Both the position numbers and the translations under genes were made by a program. A stretch of 64,000 bases of DNA from Cruorifilaria tuberocauda (lineage: Eukaryota > Nematoda > Chromadorea > Rhabditida > Onchocercidae). Shown here piece after piece: positions 56,131 through 64,000 of this stretch (position 1 is the first letter of the stretch; each line of letters starts with the position of its first letter). The notes below the pieces were generated by a model that saw only the letters and a list, made by a program, of their open reading frames with translations, made no database searches and was not told the DNA's origin. Location: positions 109,501 through 173,500 of the forward strand of contig JABVXU010000055.1 of the NCBI GenBank assembly GCA_013365365.1, read 5' to 3'.

Positions 56131-59100
56131 TCAATTCTGCTGAATAGTGGATGAGTCAATGCCGACAAGTGGACTCCAAATACGAATTGTACAATCATCA
56201 GAGCAGGAAACCAACTGCGGTAATCTAGGATTCCACACCACAGCATTCACACGTGCAGTATGCCCAGCTAATTTTGCTATTAGTTCCTCGGAACTCTGCT
56301 TCCATACGTATATACATTCATCTGCAAACAAAATTCTTTTTCATTCAAAAATATTGAAATTATAAGATACAAATCAAAATCCCTAACCTCTTTTAGCAAG
56401 ATCACAGTTCACGAAGAGAAAAAGTATTGTCTTTTTCCTAGTTAAAGAAAGATAGCTAATTATTAAATTTTCGCTAAATTGAGAACAACTAACTGCTGAT
56501 GACTATAACATGGAACTTTCAAAATTTATCATTACACAGATTAACTATAAGTGGAATGGCTATGTAAAAACCAATCCCACAACTATCAACGCCAATCACA
56601 TATGCAAAAGAATGTTTCACGAAATGCAAGCTTATAAACTATTTATGTATTTACGTACTACAATACGTGCTCTAATATGTTTTACTAAAGTTATTGGAGG
56701 GAATCACTGAAGAAATGAATGAATACCTGTGGAGCCCGTGGCGATGTAAGATTGCTCGGGGCCACCAAAAGTAGAATGAATTATAAAATCCTGATGCGGT
56801 GCACCGATGAAAGACCTGATTAAAGTCCGCGTTCTTAAATCCCATAATCTCAAACCATGTAATTTAGTGTCAATCAAAATACGTCGCTCCGATTTGTCCA
56901 CCACAAATGTTGAAATCTGACTTAGTTCCTCAATAAGCGTTATTTCGGAATCGTCGCTAAATCGATAACTACGAATTCTGAAAATTATAAGATGCTCAGG
57001 TGAAGTTCTAAAGATCTCAAAAAGAATTACGAGTGGAAGTTGAGTCACATTAAAATTTTACAGAAACTTAAAGGTGAAGACCTGTTGTGAGTATCTGCTG
57101 CTAAAACTGATCCATTCCTGAGACACTGAACAGCTCGAATCCTATAACCCTCGAATTTGCCTTCAGATTTTACACTATTCTTTGATAAAGTCTGAAAATG
57201 AGATATTCACAATTTCTACATAATTTATTCTAATTATTAGTTTAGGCCATATTTGCAAGATTTAAAACAGCGACAGGAAAAATGAATGACAATATTTTCT
57301 TGATTGAACCTCGGATTCATTTAAAATTAAAAATTAGGATCAAAATATCCAGAACGATTCCAAACAACAATGTTAACAAACCACAAAAACATACATATAG
57401 ACAAAAATGTCCCATTTGGTCAGCGCAAACAAGTCTATAACCGAATGACGAGTTCGGAACAAATGACATAACAGTGCTATCGTTCGCTCTGTTTTCGATA
57501 ATACAAAATGTGCTGCCACTATGCACATCGTAAACATGAACATCTGCCAGGTGACCCTCCGCAGCGCTTACTGCTAACAGGACACCATCATCACTCCAAG
57601 TTAATAAAGACGAACTATTTCTTCCTGAATTTGTAAAAAGTAGCTATAGCGAAATAATGGGTGCTTACAAAGAGAGAATTTAATAACCGCACAAATATAA
57701 AATCATAAAAACTCCTCAAGCAGTTTTATTATTTCCAGAGTTCTATTAAGCAGCATTAGGGGCCACCATAAGACTTCATAGCTTTGTGAAGGTAAGAAAT
57801 ACTGCCATACAATTTATGAAATTAATGAACAGGACATGAATAGAAAGGTTCCAAAAGAGGCAACACCATACCAGTAAGTTCTTTATATGGTTCGACAGTA
57901 ACTTCATTGATTACTTTCCAGATGTGTGCTGCTCCGGATCTGCTACCTGTTGCTAAGTATTTCCCACAACGTGAAAATGCTGCACACCAAACCTCATCCG
58001 TATGTTTTGTTAATACCTGAAAACATAAAGCAACAAAAAGGGAAGAATTGTAGATCAGATAGTTCTTCCATCATAACTATATGATGCTGAAATTCAACTG
58101 AAAAATACTGTAGAGTTCTTAATATTAATTCAACGTGTCAAAGAGATCGATTTATGATGAACAGTAGATATAATTCATATAGTTAATTCTTGAAAACAAA
58201 TATAATAGGAAAGGCTGTACCTGCGAAGTAAACATGGGGAAATGATCCCAATCACACTGATGGTCTTCCAAAATATAATCCGGGGAGACGTCGAAATCTT
58301 CCCTGACATGGAGATAACATTCGCGACACTGCATCTTCCAGGCTACAATATTTAATGAAAATTTGATGAATAAGTCATCGTGAAAGCATTTGAAAAAAAC
58401 AAACTAAATCAAGTTGGATGCAATAGCCTGCGAGATGCAGTGTCGCATAATAAATAAAGTTGTATAATAAAAAAATAAATAATAGGGAAGGACAATAAAA
58501 CAAAAATCAACTAACGTGAAAATAATCAGTAGAGTTATGAAATTCATATGGGGATGCTCAATTTCAAATATGACCAAAGACAATAAATTCAGCAGTTAGA
58601 AATAAAAAAGAAATGAGGAAAAATAGGCACATTATTTACATTGCATGAGCAGTTTCTCCAGCCTATTACAAGGCAGCATGACTGTTGTGGGCAGCAACTG
58701 TTGGATTTCAGCTACTAATACATTTCTTTCGCGTTCAGTGCGATGTGCTCCCGTTTTTGCACATACGTCCACACTCTAAATCATAATTAGCTAATAGATA
58801 GCTTTTGTATGATAGATGTTTAATTGAAGAGGCATGCTCTCGATCCTGTATTTCTACAATCGTTGAAAGATTAAATGTGATATGACTTGAAGAATAGAGT
58901 TTCCCAACACCCAGTGAGAAATGTAATCAATAAGAAACTGAAGAAAAGTAAGAAAATTATCGTTTAAAAGAAAAACAGTTCATAGTATCACAGATACTAA
59001 AGTATTTAAATAATTCATAACATCAGATTTACCTTTGGATCAACATATAACAGTGTTGCAAGAAAATTTCGACGATCAAAAAATGCAGGATCTGAAGGAA

Positions 59101-62100
59101 AATCTACTGTCAGCAAACTGAGCGCTTCTAGAACCTGAAATGATTTCTTGATCGAAATTGGCAAACCTTTGCGTATTCACATACTAAAGCATCAAATATA
59201 TCCGTTTTTGATATATGATTCGTTACAATATAAAATAATTCCTTAATGTATTTGTTAGAAAATAACCAAATATAAATTTCGAATTCGTATCAAAAGTTAC
59301 CCTTTCCTTGCCTAGCAAATCAACGAATTTTTCTTCGTACAATTTCTCACGGATGCGCAATAAATTCAGATTGGCAACAAATGGCGACATCTTATCCACG
59401 ATACCAAGTGCATGATCCCATTCACCTGCCATGATATATTCACGTAAACGTACTGCTAGAGTATCTTCAAGACGACATCCACTTTCCGCAAATAGCGTCG
59501 CCACGGTTTCCCTCAAATTACCGATTTGGCAACAAAATCTATCAATAAAACAAAGATAAAGATAATATCTGATTACATAACTGAAATGAAATGCATGCTT
59601 CACAACATACTGTAATCCAAGATTTTTGAGATACTGGCCGATGATTCGAATTGTATTCACTTCTGCGGCACCAAGCGGAGGAGGTGAAATCGGAGTTGAA
59701 ACGAGACTCGTATCGGCGACATTTGGAGATCGACATAACTGACTTTTCGATGTTTGCAAGGTTTCCTTAAAATTACGAACATTTCAAGATGAAAAACAGA
59801 TCATAAATGATTAATAAAAGTGACCAACTTGAATTACTTTGTTAGACAAGTTCCAAACCAATTTTATAAAAGAAACGAATAAATCATACTTTTATGCGTT
59901 GCCCAACAGATTTTGGAGGTGATTGCTGCTGTGTCTGAACTCCTGCAGCTTGCATGCTCCTGAAAGAAAAAGACACGACTCACCTTCTAAAAAATTCAAT
60001 TACAGCCTCTCTCTCTCCCCCAACCTCTTTCTTCTCGTTAGAAGTTGAGATATCTGGGGAAGTCCAGCGACAAGATAGAGATTCGTAAACACTAAATACA
60101 ATATCCAGACTTTAACAAAATATTTTACCTAGGTTTCTTCGCAGGTGGACCTTGGTCTGCGGCGTCAGCCAGCGAGTATTCCACACCACGCTCCACAGTG
60201 CCCGTAGATGAGGACGAAAGCCTCAATTCTTCACTCTGAAATAAATTCCTCATTAACTACTACTTCAGTGACCAATGGAATATCAATTATTACACATAAA
60301 TCGAAATGTACTGTCTAAACTATTGCAAATGCATATATCTGCGCATAAAAAGTCGTAAATTGATTAACAAAATCATCCACGACTAATAAAATATGACGCC
60401 GAAGAAATCAGAAAAGTTTTCCAATACGCAATTGTCCGATGCCTTATTCATTACGATGTTAAAATTAATGGATTTTATCAAATTATTGGATCGGCCACTA
60501 ATCAGAAATGTATACATGAATAATAATTACCACTGCGAACTAGGTTACTGTGGAGTTATACGAAGGTTCAGTAGACGGACTGGATTAGCTGCATGCAACG
60601 AATTACAAAATGCAAAGACGAGCGAATAATAAATTACCTAAAGTAGAGCAGTCTACTCAGTTACATACATATGTTACTTAAAATACCCTTCATTGATCCC
60701 ATTTAGTGATTCGTGCTTCCGATATAATATGTTATCCACATTCTCCTACGCCTTTGTATAATTCTATATATTATCCGCCAGAGTAATAATATAAAGATTT
60801 TATCGATAGGCTTATTTTTGATCCGACAAGTTGTAACTAATGAGAAATGCAAGTGTAAATGGCAATACACCAAAGGGAATAATGCTAGGATTTTTACTGT
60901 CGGACACTTTCATTAATGACGTGGATAGGGTTCAATATCGATTTATTTCTACAATCATTCTACAGTTAGGTTTCCCGATCTGTAACATTAAGAATAATTA
61001 TACCAACCACCCGAACTCTATTTTGACCGACTTATTGTTTCCCTGAAGAGAAATGATTGATTTCAAATTATAGAGCTATTTTTCATGAAGTTCCCTTGGA
61101 GCCGGAAAAGGCGCGAAGGGCAGTTGAGCAAATCTTGCACGTTTGACTGACCAGTCAATTTCTATAACTGTTCTCCCGCAAAACAACAAAAAGGTTTTAG
61201 TAAAAAATAGCAAAAAAGTTCTAATCATCTAATCCGGAACATAAGCATTAGGTGACAAAGAAGACTAGGGTAAATCACGAAGGCTCAAAAACATATATGA
61301 AATGATTCTGGGATAAGAGCGCACTACGCGAAATGGAGAATGATTCTAAAATGTGAATCCATACAATTAGTTTCAACAAACTTCGACTGTTACAGTTCAC
61401 ACAACCATTTAAAATCCATGCCATTAAAATTGACTTGTTTAGACAAATCCGCAAAATAACAATACGCCGGTTGAAAATTAATCCCTATGGAATATATAAG
61501 CCGTCAATCAAATGGCACGAAATTCTCAATAAAGCATTATACCTCAGAGTGATTAGTGATTGATCCACTTTCAATACAAATACACATCCTAGCGGCCACG
61601 TCTCTATTCGCTTGTAACACATGTAGTTAGCCTATCCAGTCATACGCTCCCTTATTTATTCCTCTATCCAAATTACATAGCTGGAGCTAATCCGCTTTAC
61701 AAAATCAACACCCACGATTTCAGGCACTGAAGAAATCGTAAACACCGCGTAGAGCGCAGTGATGCGTCCTAAGAATGCGTTAAATATTCGCTTCTCTTAC
61801 CCTCTCTACCTATCCCTTATTGTCTCATAAGTGTGTACATGTGTGTATGATGTATATATGTGTGTGCATGGGTGTGTGCGTGTGTGTATGTGTATGTGTG
61901 TATATCCATTTGTCTATTTGCGTATGTGGTTTGTGTGTGTGTGCTGCATTTCCCAGTGATGCGGGTGTTTGCCGATGTAGAGATCTATAGGTCTGTGTGT
62001 GTATGTGTATAGTTAAGAGCAGGGGAAAGAAAGCAAAAGGAAGAGCAGTGGAAACATACGTGTTCTGTTTGTAAGACCGGGGAGAAGTGTTGACGGTACT

Positions 62101-62355
62101 GGCGCTGATATATTGATGTGCTGCTCTCGGATCGGTTGATACTATCGTCGTAAGTTCGTTTGTTGTCGCCATGGTACTTCATTTCTTCTGCATCGTTCCT
62201 GTACCGTCCAGTGTTGAAATGCGATAGTGTCGTTGCAAGTTCCGCTGCTGGACATGATAGAAATACTGGTTCCGACGCTAATGTTGGTGATACATTGAGG
62301 ATGTTGTTCAAATTGGGCCTTCTGCGGATCGTCGTATTATCACCATCAGCTTGAC

Positions 62356-62405
<50 letters not shown>

Positions 62406-62899
62406 AATGATGATGATGATGATGATGATTCGTAGATGGTATAACTGGAATCAATCGTATCACTCTCATCACCACTCTCATCTTTGCTATCATCATCTTT
62501 GCTATCATCATTGCTACCATCATCTTTGCTATCATCATCTTTGCTATCATCATCTTTGCTATCATCATCTTTGCTATCATCATCTTTGCCATCATCATTG
62601 CTATTAGTGCTATCATCAAAGCTATCATTAATGATATTATCAAGGGCATCATCAATGATATCACCAATGATATCATCACTGCCATAACTGCTATCATCAC
62701 TGCTATCATCATTATCACCATTATTACCATTATCACGATCATCAGTATCATGAAGACCGTTGCCATTATCATTATAATCCTCAGTATTAGCTTCAGCACC
62801 ATTATTATCTGCAGTGATTTCTCGCTCAGGCGTGGAGTGTATTGACGACGAGTCGGATTCATCACCAAAAAGGCAGAGTAATCGCTTTCTTCTTTGCAT
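56131..62899 (-). CDS. WDR26: WDR26/GID7-type subunit of the CTLH E3 ubiquitin ligase
   Basis: WDR26 is a substrate-recruiting subunit of the GID/CTLH ligase. Thirteen minus-strand exons join in phase: 62899-62060, 60235-60129, 59959-59890, 59765-59611, 59538-59301, 59134-59033, 58775-58640, 58342-58221, 58016-57872, 57624-57395, 57191-57082, 56977-56727, 56321-56131, giving 898 residues. A TTTCAG acceptor ends 5 bases before the ATG. Exon 1 (280 residues) is low-complexity: acidic Asn/Asp/Ser, DDSKD pentads and poly-Ser. A LisH motif (NTIRIIGQYLKNLGL) is followed by CTLH-type ESGCRLEDTLAVRLREYI and AGEWDHAL, then LLPTTVMLPCNRLEKLL, the YILEDHQCDWDHFP segment and a WD40 propeller starting KHTDEVWCAAFS and ending AGHTARVNAVVWNPRL, DDCTIRIWSP. 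The domain order and most segments match WDR26. Joining exon 1 to the rest across a 1.8 kb intron rests on phase, a GTATGT donor and the lack of another start, so the N-terminus is less certain. Confidence 0.9.
60236..62059 (-). other. First intron of the WDR26-like gene
   Basis: An intron of about 1.8 kb, less A+T-rich than average, ending next to a TG microsatellite. Plus-strand frames of 68-78 codons occur (60393-60629 and 60840-61046) but lack splice context and recognisable motifs. Confidence 0.65.
61831..62005. repeat. (TG)n-rich simple repeat
   Basis: Several TG/TATG runs in the first WDR26-like intron, just beyond the exon 1 donor. Confidence 0.9.
62356..62429. repeat. (GAT)n trinucleotide repeat, coding on the minus strand
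   Basis: A near-pure ATG/GAT run. Read in the WDR26-like frame it encodes a poly-Ser tract (TCA codons) with a few Leu and Pro. Confidence 0.9.
62481..62597. repeat. 15-bp coding minisatellite
   Basis: Seven copies of the 15-base unit TCTTTGCTATCATCA, the last with one change, plus one 12-base variant after the second copy. On the minus strand in the WDR26-like frame it encodes repeats of Asp-Asp-Ser-Lys-Asp. Confidence 0.92.
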
Positions 62900-62906
62900 T
62901 TGGTCT

Positions 62907-64000
62907 GAAATATAACGTTTGTTGTTACAAATCTGTTCAAAACGATAGAAACGCGCGGAAATAGATACATGTTAGCAGTCCGTATGTAAATTATTTATTG
63001 TGTTCAAAGATCGTATGATTTTCGTCGAAATAAAACGGAGAAATTTAGCTAAACAAGTGGGACATTGTTTTTCAGACGTGTCCTATTTTCTGTTTCTAAG
63101 TGACATAACTAGTCTCAGTTACATGGTCAGTGGTCAGAATTATAGGGATGCTAGAGACTATGTTGACTGGTGATCAATTGCTTACGGGAAGGTTCACGAC
63201 AAGCAGTTACTAATACCCGCACGCGCTATAAAGACTTTAACATGAGTCCGAAATATATTTAAATCCACTTTTTGAAATAATTTTCCCTCTTCCCGTGCTT
63301 TAATGCCTGAGTGGAGCTTACTACCGAGAAGTGTTTGAAATTAAAGAGAAGTAGAAGTAAAATATGATGCAACATGAATAACAAGTTATGAGGACAAGAT
63401 ATAACAAGAATATGAAATAATAATTGTTAGTAAACGAAACGTGCTCTTGTTCTTCAGAACTACTAACACGTAAATTTCTAAAGCCGTGATTCAAAAAAAG
63501 GAGATAGCTACTTGAGTTGCACGTAATTAATAATTCAAGAAGAAAGCAACATGCTCAACAGAAGAACTGATTAAGTGAGAGATGAATAAAAACATAAATG
63601 GAGCATAGATGTAGAAGAAAAGAACAATGAAAGAGAGAAGTAGGATAGATGCTTCATTTTAGAAGCACCGAAGCACCGAACTTCTTGAAGGATCAAAGTT
63701 GGTTATCCTAAATAAAGAACAGGAAGAGCGGGAGGAGGAGGAGGAGGAGGAAGAGGAGAAAGTTCATCTGAATGGCTCGCTCATCCCGAATGATTATCTT
63801 GGAACACTGCCATTCAGTGCGTTGTAATACTTGTCACACTATTACTAATGTATATGCATGCATATACGTGCAACTATACTACTCTCGAATGATTTTAGCG
63901 TCTTCTACGAAGACATAAATTATGAAGGTATCAAGCTTCCTATCTATATGTAAGTAATGATAGTAATGATAATAAAAAAGAAATAAATTCAGAGAATCAA
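62907..64000. other. Upstream region of the WDR26-like gene
   Basis: The trans-splice-like acceptor lies at 62906-62905. Beyond it no exon or RNA gene is supported to the window end; a purine-rich tract is listed separately. Confidence 0.55.
63730..63756. repeat. (GGA)n tract
   Basis: A GGA run about 830 bases upstream of the WDR26-like start, in otherwise A-rich DNA. Confidence 0.85.

Noticed and set aside
60393..60629. 78-codon plus frame inside the WDR26-like first intron
   Set aside because: No acceptor or donor context and no family resemblance; best explained as chance.
62356..62607. Plus-strand frame starting with a run of Met, then His/Cys/Tyr repeats
   Set aside because: Direct translation of the ATG trinucleotide run and the 15-bp repeat; no coding character.
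62308..62970. 220-codon minus-strand frame rich in Met, Ile and His
   Set aside because: It is the shadow of the WDR26-like exon 1 repeats in another frame; its Met/His content follows from GAT-type repeats.

Overview
This window looks like nuclear DNA of a parasitic nematode, probably a spirurid or filarial worm. The evidence is a very A+T-rich background, small exons split by short introns that end in the nematode TTTTCAG type of acceptor, TTTCAG acceptors a few bases before several start codons (as expected for spliced-leader trans-splicing), and gene products that match nematode families. The species call is inference from memory; no search was run. I found no bacterial operons, viral genes, tRNAs, rRNAs, CRISPR arrays or recognisable transposons.

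Layout, left to right. 1-5761 (+): 3' part of an attractin gene (C. elegans tag-53 type): kelch, PSI and laminin-EGF modules, one membrane span and a conserved tail. 5.8-15.5 kb: a long stretch without genes. 15563-21187 (+): an Msx-class homeobox gene (vab-15) with a 4.6 kb intron inside the homeodomain. 21.2-26.9 kb: noncoding. 26861-28959 (-): a RAB40-type GTPase with SOCS box, whose nucleotide-binding motifs are altered. 30719-34733 (+): unc-78/AIP1, an actin-disassembly WD40 protein. 36924-41956 (+): a secreted protein with two VWA domains and glycosaminoglycan-type Ser-Gly sites. 42260-42760 (-): an 83-residue protein of unknown function, probably the downstream member of a two-gene operon with 43284-44430 (-), a BOD1/Shg1-like protein. 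44.4-49.8 kb: A+T-rich upstream region. 49780-53740 (+): cat-1, the vesicular monoamine transporter. 54954-55204 (+): a ubiquitin-like reading frame with a frame break. 56131-62899 (-): a WDR26/GID7-type E3-ligase subunit with a very acidic, repeat-encoded N-terminus.

Exon models were built by hand by joining reading frames at GT/AG sites so that phases match. For tag-53 (844 residues visible), vab-15 (247), RAB40-like (280), unc-78 (614), VWA protein (634), BOD1-like (208), cat-1 (575) and WDR26-like (898), every junction is in phase and complete lengths are close to family lengths. vab-15, unc-78 and cat-1 are, from memory, X-linked in C. elegans, so the window may be a piece of the ancestral nematode X chromosome.

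The genes do not form one pathway. The only likely co-transcribed pair is the BOD1-like gene with the small gene below it. Two neighbours act in membrane or vesicle biology (cat-1, attractin) and two are probable ubiquitin-ligase subunits (RAB40-like with SOCS box, WDR26-like).
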